The position numbers and the translations under genes are program-made. 64,000 nt of DNA from Microbacterium sp. SD291 (GTDB taxonomy: Bacteria > Actinomycetota > Actinomycetes > Actinomycetales > Microbacteriaceae), in the NCBI RefSeq assembly GCF_017355365.1, contig NZ_JADIJR010000015.1:1-64000 (forward strand), in the 5' to 3' direction. A model generated the notes under the pieces. It was not told where the DNA came from and did not search any database. It worked only from the letters and a program-made list of their open reading frames with translations. Shown piece after piece: positions 39,270 through 47,545 of this stretch; position 1 is the first letter of the stretch, and every line of letters begins with the position of its first letter.

Positions 39270-40295
39270 TCAGTCCGTGGTCAGCAGCACCTTCGTCGCG
39301 CGACGCTCGTCCATCGCGCGATAGCCCTCGGCCGCCTCGTCCAGCGGCAGCGTGAGGTCGAACACGGCACCCGGGTCGATCTCGCGGTCCCAGATCAGCC
39401 GGATCAGCTCGGGCAGGAAGCGCCGCACGGGAGCCGGCCCGCCGTGCAGGTGCACACTGGAGAAGAACAGCTCGAGGCCGTCGACCGCGACGTCGTGCGA
39501 GACTCCGACGAAGCCGACGTGCCCGCCCGCGCGAGTGGCCCGGATCGCCTGATCCATCGCCTCCTGCGTGCCGACCGCCTCGATGGTCGAGTGCGCGCCG
39601 AGTCCGCCGGTGAGCTCCTTGATCCGCGCCACGCCCTCATCGCCGCGCTCCTCGACGATGTCCGTCGCCCCGAACCGGCGCGCGAGCTCCTGCCGGTCGG
39701 CATGGCGCGACATCACGATGATCCGCTCCGCGCCCAGCCGCGATGCGGCGAGCGCGCCCAGCAGCCCGACGGCTCCGTCACCCACGACCGCCACCGTCCT
39801 GCCCGGCCCGGCCTCGGCGGCCACGGCGGCGAACCACCCGGTGCCGAGCACGTCGGAGGCAGCGAGCAGCGACGGCACCAGATCGGCGGGCGGCTCGCCG
39901 GGCGTCACGACGAGCGTGCCGTCGGCGAGCGGGATGCGCGCGTACTGCGCCTGCGTGCCGACCGAGCCCATCATCACCTGGTGCACGCAGCGGGACTGGT
40001 ACCCGGCCTGGCAGATCTCGCAGGTGTTGTCCGAGGCGACGAAGGAGCCGACGACGTGGTCGCCCGGCTTCACCATCGTCACATCAGCGCCGACGGTCTC
40101 CACGACGCCGATGTACTCGTGCCCCATCGGCGTCGGCCCGCTCAGCGGCTCCAGGCCGCGGTACGGCCACAGATCCGACCCGCAGATGCAGGTCGCGGTG
40201 ACCCGGATGATCGCATCCGTCGGCTCGATGATCGTCGGCATCGAGAGGTCCTCGGTGCGGACGTCGCCGGGGGCGTGCATGACCACTCCACGCAT
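39270..40295 (-). CDS. Zinc-dependent alcohol dehydrogenase (MDR family)
   Basis: 341 residues. Catalytic-zinc residues lie in CICGSDLW and GHEYIGVV; the structural zinc lobe is shortened (CEICQAGYQSRC); the Rossmann fold has VVGDGAVGLLGALAA. This resembles the IMP-dehydrogenase/formaldehyde-like branch often called zinc-dependent alcohol dehydrogenase family. The start has AGGAG about seven bases upstream and lies 10 bp after the MFS stop, so the two form one operon, divergent from the Xre regulator. Detoxification of an aldehyde or quinone is likely but not shown. Confidence 0.92.
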   Translation of the reverse strand: MRGVVMHAPGDVRTEDLSMPTIIEPTDAIIRVTATCICGSDLWPYRGLEPLSGPTPMGHEYIGVVETVGADVTMVKPGDHVVGSFVASDNTCEICQAGYQSRCVHQVMMGSVGTQAQYARIPLADGTLVVTPGEPPADLVPSLLAASDVLGTGWFAAVAAEAGPGRTVAVVGDGAVGLLGALAASRLGAERIIVMSRHADRQELARRFGATDIVEERGDEGVARIKELTGGLGAHSTIEAVGTQEAMDQAIRATRAGGHVGFVGVSHDVAVDGLELFFSSVHLHGGPAPVRRFLPELIRLIWDREIDPGAVFDLTLPLDEAAEGYRAMDERRATKVLLTTD

Positions 40296-40305
40296 GGTGG
40301 TTCTC

Positions 40306-41538
40306 CTAGTGTGTGACGGCCGGCGCCGGGTGCGGCGCGCGGTGCGGGTGGATGAGGGTGAAGAAGCTGATCGCGGCGAGCACTGTGGCGGCGACGGTCA
40401 CGATGCCGAGGGGGAGGATGCTGGTCGCACCCGCGACCCCGACGAGAGGGGCGGCGACGCCGCCGAACCCGAACCGGACCATCCCGAGCAGCGACGACGC
40501 GGTGCCGGCGATCTGCGGATACTCGGCGAGCGCGAGCGTGGTCGCCGGCGGCGAGCTGATCGCGACGCCGACGGCGAGGGCGAAGAGGGCGGCGAGCACG
40601 ACCCAGACCGGCATCAGCGCACCTCCGGCGAGAGAGAGCCCGGCGAGCAGCAGGCCGAGGGCTCCGACCGCGGTCACCGCGATCCCGACGACGAGGGTGC
40701 CGCGCATCCACCGCCCCGACGTGCGGCCGGCGGCGAACCCGAACACCATGTACCCGGCCGAGTTCGCTCCGAAGGCGAGCGCGTAGCCGAGCGGGGAGAG
40801 TCCGTAGATGTCCTGAAGCACGTACGTGGCGCCGGCGAGGTACGCGAACAGCGCGGCGTACAGGAAGCCCTGATTCAGGATCGCCCCCAGGAACACCCGG
40901 TCGGCGAGCAGCGTGCGGAAGTCGTGCAGCGTGCGGGCGAATCCGCCGGTGGTGCGGTTCTCGGCCGGCAGAGTCTCGTCGTACACCCGCAGGGTGACCA
41001 GGAGGATGCCGGCGCCGATCACCGCGAGGAACACGAACAGGCCCCGCCAGTCGGTGAACGTGTTCAGCATCCCGCCGAGCAGCGGCCCGACGATCGCGGC
41101 GAACCCGCCGATCACGGTCAGATGACCGTAGAACCGGATCAGCTTCGCGCCCGAGTACACGTCGCGTCCCGCCGCCTGCGCGATCACGATCCCGACACCG
41201 CCCGTGATGCCCTGCACGAGACGCGCGAGGATCAGCAGTTCGACCGTCGGGCTGATCGCGCACAGCAGCGAGGTCGCGATGTACGCCACGATCCCGATGA
41301 TCAGGATGCCGCGGCGCCCGTACCTGTCCGACAGCGGCCCCGCGGCGAGCTGCCCGGCGGCGAGCCCGATCAGGCAGGCCGTGACCGTCAGCTGCGCCAC
41401 AGAGGTCGCGGCGGAGAGCTCGACGGTGAGTGCGGGCAGCGCCGGCAGATAGAGATCCATCGAGATCGGGCCGAACACGGTCAGCAGCAGCAGGAGGGCG
41501 GGGAGCATCCTGCGGACGGTCGGGGCGGGGGTGGTCAT
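40306..41538 (-). CDS. Bcr/CflA-type multidrug efflux MFS transporter
   Basis: 410 residues, 12 membrane helices, the size of the Bcr/CflA drug:H+ antiporter family. It opens with the hallmark LLTVFGPISMDLYLPALPAL, followed by GQLAAGPLSDRYGRRGIL (motif A). Such proteins export bicyclomycin, chloramphenicol and related compounds; the real substrate is unknown. The start at 41538 has GGGGGAAGG upstream. It forms an operon with the alcohol dehydrogenase and is divergent from an Xre regulator 102 bp away. Confidence 0.93.
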   Translation of the reverse strand: MTTPAPTVRRMLPALLLLLTVFGPISMDLYLPALPALTVELSAATSVAQLTVTACLIGLAAGQLAAGPLSDRYGRRGILIIGIVAYIATSLLCAISPTVELLILARLVQGITGGVGIVIAQAAGRDVYSGAKLIRFYGHLTVIGGFAAIVGPLLGGMLNTFTDWRGLFVFLAVIGAGILLVTLRVYDETLPAENRTTGGFARTLHDFRTLLADRVFLGAILNQGFLYAALFAYLAGATYVLQDIYGLSPLGYALAFGANSAGYMVFGFAAGRTSGRWMRGTLVVGIAVTAVGALGLLLAGLSLAGGALMPVWVVLAALFALAVGVAISSPPATTLALAEYPQIAGTASSLLGMVRFGFGGVAAPLVGVAGATSILPLGIVTVAATVLAAISFFTLIHPHRAPHPAPAVTH

Positions 41539-41627
41539 GGGATCAACCTTCCCCCTGTCTGCACGAACGCGGGAGTCCCTGCGCAAGCGTGTACCGGCAG
41601 GGCACCCCACGGCCGCGACGCCCGGTC

Positions 41628-41633
41628 TAACCT
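41628..41633 (+). promoter_or_regulatory. Leaderless -10 element for the Xre regulator
   Basis: TAACCT, seven bases (GCTGTTC), ATG at 41641, in the 102-bp gap between divergent genes. Confidence 0.45.
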
Positions 41634-41640
41634 GCTGTTC

Positions 41641-42516
41641 ATGGACAACCGATCCGAGGTGCGCGAATTCCTGATGAGCCGCAGGGCGCGCGTCAGCCCG
41701 GAGTCGGCCGGGCTGAGCGCCGGGTCGAACCGCCGGGTCGAGGGCCTCCGCCGCAGCGAGGTCGCGACGATCGCCGGCGTCAGCGTGGAGTACTACGCGA
41801 AGCTCGAGCGCGGCACGATCGCCGGCGCCTCGGCATCCGTCCTCGACGCGGTCTCGCGCGCCCTCCAGCTCGACGACACCGAGCGCGCACACCTGTTCGA
41901 CCTGGCCAGGTCCGCAGACGGCATCCCGACCAGCGGCCGCCAGCGGCGCAAGACCGCCAGGCACGCCGCCACCCGCCCCAGCCTGCACTGGGCGATGGCC
42001 GCGATCACCGAGGCCGTCGCATTCGTCCGCGATCCGCAGCAGAACCTGCTCGCCGTGAACGAGCTCGGGCGCGCGTTCTACTCCCCCGTCATCGGCGACG
42101 GCGGGCGGATGCCGAACCTGGCGCGCTTCCAGTTCCTCGACCCGGCCGCGCGCGACTTCTACCCGGAGTGGGATCTGATGGCCCGGATGTGCGTCGGGGT
42201 GATGCGCGCGGAGGCCGGTCGCGACCCGCACAACACGGCGATGCAGGATCTGGTCGGCGAGCTGTCGACCCACAGCGAGACTTTCCGCACCCTGTGGGCG
42301 GCGCACGACGTGCGCACGCACGGTGCCGGCACCAAGCGCTTCCGGCACCCCGTCGTCGGAAACCTCGAACTCGCCTACGAGGAGCTGGCGCTCACCGCCG
42401 AGCCGGGCAATGTGCTGCTCATCTACACCGCCGAGCCCGGCTCCCCGTCTGCGGAGGGACTGCGCGTTCTCGCGTCATGGGCGGCGTCGCAGGATGCCGT
42501 GGCGGCGCAGGCCTGA
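41641..42516 (+). CDS. Xre-family regulator with MmyB-like ligand domain
   Basis: 291 residues. The N-terminal HTH_31 domain (about 8-85) contains GLRRSEVATIAGVSVEYYAKLERG, where the last 20 residues are the recognition region; the C-terminal MmyB-like domain (about 110-285) holds typical segments such as NLARFQFLDPAARDFY and THGAGTKRFRHPVVG. MmyB-type domains bind fatty-acid-like ligands in solved structures. It very likely controls the divergent MFS-alcohol dehydrogenase operon, as is usual for this family. Confidence 0.93.
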   Translation: MDNRSEVREFLMSRRARVSPESAGLSAGSNRRVEGLRRSEVATIAGVSVEYYAKLERGTIAGASASVLDAVSRALQLDDTERAHLFDLARSADGIPTSGRQRRKTARHAATRPSLHWAMAAITEAVAFVRDPQQNLLAVNELGRAFYSPVIGDGGRMPNLARFQFLDPAARDFYPEWDLMARMCVGVMRAEAGRDPHNTAMQDLVGELSTHSETFRTLWAAHDVRTHGAGTKRFRHPVVGNLELAYEELALTAEPGNVLLIYTAEPGSPSAEGLRVLASWAASQDAVAAQA

Positions 42517-42560
42517 CCGGGCTCTCAGGACAGCGCGCACCCGCGGGCTTACCGAGCAGG

Positions 42561-42579
42561 TCAGGTAAGGCTAGGCTAA
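42561..42579 (+). promoter_or_regulatory. DtxR/IdeR-type iron box before the ECF-SIP operon
   Basis: TCAGGTAAGGCTAGGCTAA matches the DtxR/IdeR consensus TTAGGTTAGGCTAACCTAA at 15 of 19 positions. A -10-like TAGGCT (42572-42577) lies inside it, so a bound repressor would block transcription. The leader to the GTG at 42631 would be about 45 bases. Confidence 0.7.
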
Positions 42580-42630
42580 GTTGAATCAGCCTGACCGGCT
42601 GATCTCCTGTCCGCTGACCCGAGGCTCGCC

Positions 42631-44349
42631 GTGCGCTCATCCGCGCCCCTTCTCAGCGTGCGTGACCTCTCGATCACCCACGCGGATGCCGGGCACCCCT
42701 CGCCCGCCGACGTCGACTTCGACGTCCACGCCGGCGAGGTGGTGCTGCTCCTCGGGCCCTCGGGTTCTGGCAAGTCGACCCTGACACTCGCGCTGAACGG
42801 CCTCGTCCCGCACGCGGTGCCTGCGACGATGACCGGGAGAGTGGATGCCGGGGGGCTCGACACCGCGACGACGCCGACCGCGCGGCTGAGTACCCACGTC
42901 GCCATGGTGTTCCAGGATCCGGACGCGCAGATCGTCACCGGCTCGGTGTACGACGAGGTCGCGTTCGGCCCCGAGAACCTGCTGCTGCCCCTCGAGGACG
43001 TGCAGAGCCGCACCGAGGACTCGCTGCGCCGGGTCGGCCTGTGGGAGCGACGCGACGAGAACCCTGACCGGCTGTCCGGCGGCGGGCGGCAGCGCCTCGC
43101 GATCGCCTGCGCGCTCGCGATGGGGTCGCCGCTGATCGTCCTGGACGAGCCGACCGCGAACCTCGACCCGCAGGGGATCGACGACGTCTACGCGGCGCTC
43201 ACCGATGTCGTGGCCGCAGGAGACCGCGCGATCGTGCTGGTCGAGCACAACCTCGATGCGGCGATGGGCTTCGCCACCCGCGCGATCGTGCTCGACGCCG
43301 CGGGGCGGGTCGCGTTCGACGGACCGGTCGCGCAGGTCCTGCGCGAGCACGTCGACGAGCTCCTGACGATGGGCGTCTGGCTGCCGGCCGCGACCCTCAC
43401 TGCGCTGCGGATGCGGGATGCCGGGGTGACGCTCGACCCGCTGCCGCTGACGGTGGACGAACTCGGCGCGGCGCTCGGCTCGCCATCGGAATCCCGGCTC
43501 CCGGCCGAAGATACGGGCGTTTCGCCTCGCTTCGATCGCTCAACGACCAGGCGGGCCCTTCGCGCGACGACCGGGGGTTCCGCGCTCTCGACCGACGAAG
43601 CCGCTCCGATCATCCGGGCGCGCGGGCTCACCGTCCGCCGCGGGCGGACCGAGATCCTGCACGGGCTCGATCTCGACATCGACCCCGGCACCCTGACCGC
43701 GATCGTGGGCGCGAACGGCGCGGGCAAGACCACGCTCATCCAGGCGCTCGCCGGCGTCGTGCCGCCGCCGAGGCGCCGGGTCACCGTCGACGGGATCGAC
43801 CCTGGTGCAGCCACGCCCCGCGAGCTCGCGAACCGGATCGGCTTCGTGTTCCAGAACCCCGAGCACCAGTTCATCGCGCACACCGTGTTCGACGAGCTGG
43901 CCCACGGCCTGCGCCTGCGGCACACCCCGCCGCAGGAGATCGAGACCCGCGTCGCGGAGATGCTCGAGCGCTTCGGGCTCGCGCACAAGGCGCACGTGCA
44001 TCCGTTCCTGCTCTCCGGTGGCGAGAAGCGCCGGCTGTCGGTGGGGACCGCCCTCATCGCGCGCCCCCGGGTGCTCGCACTCGACGAGCCGACCTTCGGG
44101 CAGGACAGGGCCAGAGCATCCGAGCTCCTCGACATCCTGCAGGGCCTTCGCGCCGAGGGGACCACGATCGTCATCGTGACCCACGACCTCCAGCTGGTCG
44201 CGGAGCACACCACGCACACGGTGGTGCTCGCCGCCGGCCGCGTGCACGCCGCCGGGCCCACAGCCGACCTGCTCCACGATGAGCGCGTCTTCGCGTCCGC
44301 CGGTCTCCGTCTCCCGGCGCTGCACCGGATGCTGGCGGCGATCGGATGA
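42631..44349 (+). CDS. ECF transporter ATPase, two fused ABC domains (YkoD-like)
   Basis: 572 residues. First half: Walker A GPSGSGKST, signature LSGGGRQR, Walker B LIVLDEPTANLD. Second half: GANGAGKTT, LSGGEKRRL, VLALDEPTFGQD. Both sets look functional, so one polypeptide supplies both ATPase sites as in YkoD. Starts at GTG 42631 with GAGG ten bases upstream, about 50 bases after an iron box. It overlaps the T component by 4 bp. The linker between the halves (about residues 290-330) is unusually Arg/Ser/Thr-rich and appears to contain an inserted repeat. The S component partner is probably the YkoE-like protein at 38.5 kb. Confidence 0.92.
   Translation: MRSSAPLLSVRDLSITHADAGHPSPADVDFDVHAGEVVLLLGPSGSGKSTLTLALNGLVPHAVPATMTGRVDAGGLDTATTPTARLSTHVAMVFQDPDAQIVTGSVYDEVAFGPENLLLPLEDVQSRTEDSLRRVGLWERRDENPDRLSGGGRQRLAIACALAMGSPLIVLDEPTANLDPQGIDDVYAALTDVVAAGDRAIVLVEHNLDAAMGFATRAIVLDAAGRVAFDGPVAQVLREHVDELLTMGVWLPAATLTALRMRDAGVTLDPLPLTVDELGAALGSPSESRLPAEDTGVSPRFDRSTTRRALRATTGGSALSTDEAAPIIRARGLTVRRGRTEILHGLDLDIDPGTLTAIVGANGAGKTTLIQALAGVVPPPRRRVTVDGIDPGAATPRELANRIGFVFQNPEHQFIAHTVFDELAHGLRLRHTPPQEIETRVAEMLERFGLAHKAHVHPFLLSGGEKRRLSVGTALIARPRVLALDEPTFGQDRARASELLDILQGLRAEGTTIVIVTHDLQLVAEHTTHTVVLAAGRVHAAGPTADLLHDERVFASAGLRLPALHRMLAAIG
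43515..43551 (+). repeat. Probable dispersed repeat inside the ABC linker
   Basis: The stretch containing TTCGCCTCGCTTCGATCGCT and CTCAACGACCAGG resembles a short repeat that I recognise from intergenic regions of Microbacteriaceae. Only this copy is in the window, so its identity rests on memory. It encodes the odd VSPRFDRSTTRRA linker. Confidence 0.35.
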
Positions 44350-45164
44350 GCATGCGGACCTTCGACCCGTACGCCGACGCCGCCCCGGCCGCGCCGCGAC
44401 AGTTCCTCCACGCGCTGAACCCGCTCTCCAAGGTCGCGGGCGTCGCCCCCGCGATGCTGCTGCTCATCTTCGTCCGCGACCTCGCCACACCCGCGGCGTT
44501 CCTCGCGCTCGGCTACATCACGCTGCTGATCGGGGCGCGGCTCACGCATCGCACGGCCGCCCTGCTCTTCCTCGCGGTGCCGCTCGGCATCCTCGCGATC
44601 GCGTTCGGCTTCTCGCTCTGGGTGGATGCCGAGCTCGTCAGCGCCAGTTCCCCGATCCTGACGATCGGCGACTGGACCCTGCATCAGGGCGCCCTCCTGA
44701 TCGGCTTCGCCACGGCGCTCCGCCTGGGCGCGATCCTCTCCCTCGCGCTGATCGGCGGACTCACCACCACGGGGCCGAACCTCGTCCGCTCCAGCGTGCA
44801 GCAGCTGCGGGTCCCGTACCGGATCGGATACACGGCACTCGCGGCCTTCCGCTTCGTGCCCCGGTTCGGCTACGAGCTCTCGGTGATCCGCGCCGCCCAC
44901 CGCGTCCGCGGGCACCACGGCGGGCGCGGCCCGTTCGCACGGATCGCCCGCGGCTGGGGCTACATCGTGCCGCTGCTCGCCGGCGCGATCCGTCACGCCG
45001 AGCGGGTCGCCCTCGCGATGGACTCCCGCGCCTTCGGCGCCCACACGACGCGCACCGAGCGCCACCTGGTGCCGTTCCGTGCGCGCGACATCGTCTTCAT
45101 CGCCGTGAGCCTCGCGGCATCCGCGGTGATCTTCCTCTCGTTCTTCCCCTGGCAGCTCCCCTGA
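44346..45164 (+). CDS. ECF transporter T component (YkoC/EcfT-like)
   Basis: 272 residues, about six membrane helices. The cytoplasmic coupling region has the two EcfT signatures: an Arg-Gly motif in AAHRVRGHHGGRG and AMDSRAFG near residue 235. The T component transmits ATPase motion to the S component. The start overlaps the ATPase stop (ATGA), and the siderophore-interacting protein gene follows after 11 bp, so the three are co-transcribed from the iron-box promoter. Confidence 0.9.
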   Translation: MSMRTFDPYADAAPAAPRQFLHALNPLSKVAGVAPAMLLLIFVRDLATPAAFLALGYITLLIGARLTHRTAALLFLAVPLGILAIAFGFSLWVDAELVSASSPILTIGDWTLHQGALLIGFATALRLGAILSLALIGGLTTTGPNLVRSSVQQLRVPYRIGYTALAAFRFVPRFGYELSVIRAAHRVRGHHGGRGPFARIARGWGYIVPLLAGAIRHAERVALAMDSRAFGAHTTRTERHLVPFRARDIVFIAVSLAASAVIFLSFFPWQLP

Positions 45165-45175
45165 AAGGCGTCCTG

Positions 45176-46051
45176 ATGGCGTTCAGCAAACTGGTCAAGC
45201 CCGAGACGGCCGGCCTCATCCACCTCACCGTGCAGCGCACCGAGCGGCTCTCCGCGCACTGGATCAGAGTCACGCTCGGCGGCGGCGAGATCGAGAAGTT
45301 CCGCGCGATGGGCTACGACCAGTGGTTCCGGCTGTTCCTCCCGATCGGCGGCGACGCCGGGCTCGAGCGGGTGCCGGCCAAGGCGAACAGGATGTTCGGA
45401 TACCTGAAGTTCCTGCGTATCCCCGACGGCGAGCGCCCGGTCATGCGCAACTACAGCGTCCGCGCGTACCGGCCGGCGACTGCCGATGCCGGCGCCGAGA
45501 TCGACGTCGATTTCGTGCTCCACGGGTCGGCAGCCGAGGGGACCGCGGGACCGGCCTCGCGCTGGGCCGAGACTTGCGCGCCGGGAGAGCACGTCCTCGT
45601 CATCGACGAGGGGCTCACGTTCAACCCTCAGCGCGGCGTCGACCGCGTGCTCCTGATCGGCGATGAGACCGCGCTGCCTGCGATCTCGTCGATCTGCGCG
45701 TCGCTGCCGTCGTCCGCGTCCGGCGTCGCGATCATCGAGGTGCCCTCGAGCGAGGACGCCCTCGAGTTCCCGCGACCCGCGGGCGTCGACGTGATCTGGA
45801 TCACCCGGCCCCACGAGTTCGACCCCGGGCTGCTCGCCCTCGCCGCGCTGCGCGACACGATGCTCCCTGACGGGCCATTCCACGCCTACGCCGCCGGCGA
45901 GCAGGCCCTCGCGTCGGGGGTCCGCAAGCACCTGGTCGGCGAGCGCGGCGTCGACAAGAACCTCGTCAGCTTCTGCGGATACTGGCGGATCGGCGCCGCA
46001 TCCCCTGCCTCGAAGGCCGCCCGCGAGGCCGCAGCGGAGCGCCTCGCATGA
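45176..46051 (+). CDS. Siderophore-interacting protein (ferric-siderophore reductase, ViuB family)
   Basis: 291 residues. A FAD-binding barrel with the RNYSVRAY motif (RxYSxR) comes first, then the NAD(P)-binding SIP domain (GVDRVLLIGDETALPAISSI), and a C-terminal YWRIGAASP tail, all typical of this family. These cytoplasmic flavoproteins reduce Fe(III) from imported siderophores and so release iron. AAAGG lies about eight bases before the ATG. Being in an operon with an ECF transporter and behind an iron box, it suggests that the transporter too serves iron nutrition (inference). Confidence 0.93.
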   Translation: MAFSKLVKPETAGLIHLTVQRTERLSAHWIRVTLGGGEIEKFRAMGYDQWFRLFLPIGGDAGLERVPAKANRMFGYLKFLRIPDGERPVMRNYSVRAYRPATADAGAEIDVDFVLHGSAAEGTAGPASRWAETCAPGEHVLVIDEGLTFNPQRGVDRVLLIGDETALPAISSICASLPSSASGVAIIEVPSSEDALEFPRPAGVDVIWITRPHEFDPGLLALAALRDTMLPDGPFHAYAAGEQALASGVRKHLVGERGVDKNLVSFCGYWRIGAASPASKAAREAAAERLA

Positions 46052-46263
46052 GCGGGACGGATGCCGTCGGCTCGAGCGGCGCGACTCCGGGTGCGGGGCC
46101 AGAAACGCACCCCACCCGCGGTGCGGGGTCAGAAACGCATCCGGATCAGCCCGCGAAGATGCACGATCGACCTCGCACGGCGGATGCCGGGCGCTTCCGC
46201 TTCTCGACCCGGCTGCGCAAGGCCGGCGTCGGCGGCCGCGTCCCCGCCGCACGCACGCGGTAG
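46048..46263 (+). CDS. Possible small protein after the siderophore-interacting protein gene
   Basis: 71 codons, starting in an ATGA overlap with the siderophore-interacting protein gene. The middle consists of two copies of a 30-bp repeat and the end is Arg-rich (FSTRLRKAGVGGRVPAARTR). I recognise no family. Composition is poor evidence for a real protein; the overlap with the stop is the only good sign. It may be just an extension into repeat DNA. Confidence 0.25.
   Translation: MSGTDAVGSSGATPGAGPETHPTRGAGSETHPDQPAKMHDRPRTADAGRFRFSTRLRKAGVGGRVPAARTR
46091..46140. repeat. Two copies of a GTGCGGGG-CAGAAACGCA element
   Basis: GTGCGGGGCCAGAAACGCAC (46091-46110) and GTGCGGGGTCAGAAACGCAT (46121-46140) match at 18 of 20 positions with a 30-bp period, lying between the siderophore-interacting protein gene and its terminator. 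Confidence 0.8.
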
Positions 46264-46293
46264 GGGTCGCGGGGGCGGCTTGCACCAGGGCAC

Positions 46294-46331
46294 GAGGAAG
46301 GGCTCCGGATGCAGCATCCGGAGCCCTCCTC
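46294..46331. terminator. Bidirectional terminator hairpin
   Basis: AGGGCTCCGGATGC (46299-46312) pairs perfectly with 46314-46327 around a single base, with outer GAGG/CCTC arms. It lies between the convergent siderophore-interacting protein operon and the acyl-CoA dehydrogenase gene and can end both. Confidence 0.8.
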
Positions 46332-46342
46332 GAAACGATGCG

Positions 46343-47506
46343 TCAGCGCTTGCCGGCGATCTGACGACCGACCAGGTCGCGCATGATCTCGTTGGTGCCG
46401 CCGTAGATGCGGTGCACGCGGGCGTCGGTGAAGGCCCGCGCGATCGGGTACTCCATGATGTAGCCGTAGCCGCCATGCAGCTGCACGCCGATGTCGAGCA
46501 CCTCCCATTCGCGCTCCGTCGTCCAGAACTTGACCTTCGCCGCGTCTTCGGGGGAGAGCCTGCTGTCCTTGTACGCGAGCAGCGCGCGGTCGACGTAGGC
46601 CCACATCGCGTCGGTCGTCGCGGCCATGTCGGCGAGACGGAAGCGGGTGTTCTGGAAGTCGGCGACGCGCTCGCCGAATGCCTCGCGGTCCTTCGTGTAG
46701 GCGACGGTCCAGCCCAGAGCCGCCTGCGCGGCGGCCGCGGCGGCGACGCCGATCGACAGGCGCTCGAGAGGCAGGTTCATCATCAGCTGGATGAAGCCCT
46801 GACCCTCCTTGCCGCTGATCAGGTTCTCGTCGGGGATGAACACGTCGGTGAAGCTGAGCTCGGCCGTGTCCCAGCCGTGGAAGCCCATCTTGCTGAGCTT
46901 CTTGCCCTGGTCGAAGCCCTCCATGCCCTTCTCGACGAGCAGCAGACTGAAGGCGTCGGGGCGGTTGCCCTCTCCGGTCTTCACGAAGGTCACGACGAGG
47001 TCGGCCGTGGAGCCGGAGGAGATGAACGTCTTCGCGCCGTTGAGGATGTACCCGCCGTCGACCTTCTTCGCGTTGGTCTTGATGCCACGGAGGTCGGAGC
47101 CCGCACCGGGGTCGGTCATGGCGAGAGCGCCGAGCACCTCACCGCTGGCCATGCGGGGCAGCCACTTCTCCTTCTGCTCCTGAGTGCCCATGTGCACGAG
47201 GTAGGGGACGGCGAGGTCGTCCTGGATGCCGAAGGCGCCGGCGAGGGAACCTGCGCCTGAGGCGATGACCTCCTCCATCACGATCGTGCGGAAGCGGTAG
47301 TCCTGGAGCATTCCGGCGCCGCCGAACTCCTCGGGGACCGAGAGGCCGATCAGACCAGCCTCGCCCGCGGCGAGCATGGTCGGGCGGTCGATCTCGCCGG
47401 CGGCGTCCCACTTCTCGATGGCCTCGTTCGTGACGTGGCGCTTGACGAAGTCCTTGACGAGGTCGCGGAATGCCTCGTGGTCCTCTTCGTAGATGTCGCG
47501 TTCCAT
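46343..47506 (-). CDS. Acyl-CoA dehydrogenase (long-chain/isovaleryl-type base position)
   Basis: 387 residues, normal length. The FAD/substrate motifs are ALAMTDPGAGSDLRGI (about 127-142) and the C-terminal IYGGTNEIMRDLVGRQI. The usual catalytic Glu of medium-chain enzymes (YEGT) is Gly here; instead Glu248 in NLPLERLSI fits the alternative position used by long-chain and isovaleryl-CoA dehydrogenases. It should oxidise a fatty or branched acyl-CoA with an electron transfer flavoprotein as acceptor. GGAGG lies eight bases before the ATG. It is transcribed alone. Confidence 0.94.
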   Translation of the reverse strand: MERDIYEEDHEAFRDLVKDFVKRHVTNEAIEKWDAAGEIDRPTMLAAGEAGLIGLSVPEEFGGAGMLQDYRFRTIVMEEVIASGAGSLAGAFGIQDDLAVPYLVHMGTQEQKEKWLPRMASGEVLGALAMTDPGAGSDLRGIKTNAKKVDGGYILNGAKTFISSGSTADLVVTFVKTGEGNRPDAFSLLLVEKGMEGFDQGKKLSKMGFHGWDTAELSFTDVFIPDENLISGKEGQGFIQLMMNLPLERLSIGVAAAAAAQAALGWTVAYTKDREAFGERVADFQNTRFRLADMAATTDAMWAYVDRALLAYKDSRLSPEDAAKVKFWTTEREWEVLDIGVQLHGGYGYIMEYPIARAFTDARVHRIYGGTNEIMRDLVGRQIAGKR

Positions 47507-47545
47507 GGGGTCCTCCGGTGAGTCTCGTGCGTCGTTGCTCCGGTG

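Noticed and set aside
39568..41640. Upstream extension of the Xre regulator frame (over 690 codons)
   Set aside because: It is antisense to the MFS and alcohol dehydrogenase genes; the Xre family N-terminus starts at 41641, just after a -10 hexamer.
44279..45175. Upstream extension of the siderophore-interacting protein frame
   Set aside because: It overlaps the T component in another frame and lacks any domain; the ribosome binding site and family start support 45176.
46061..47260. 399-codon plus-strand frame opposite the acyl-CoA dehydrogenase
   Set aside because: Antisense shadow; the minus strand encodes a full, motif-complete dehydrogenase.
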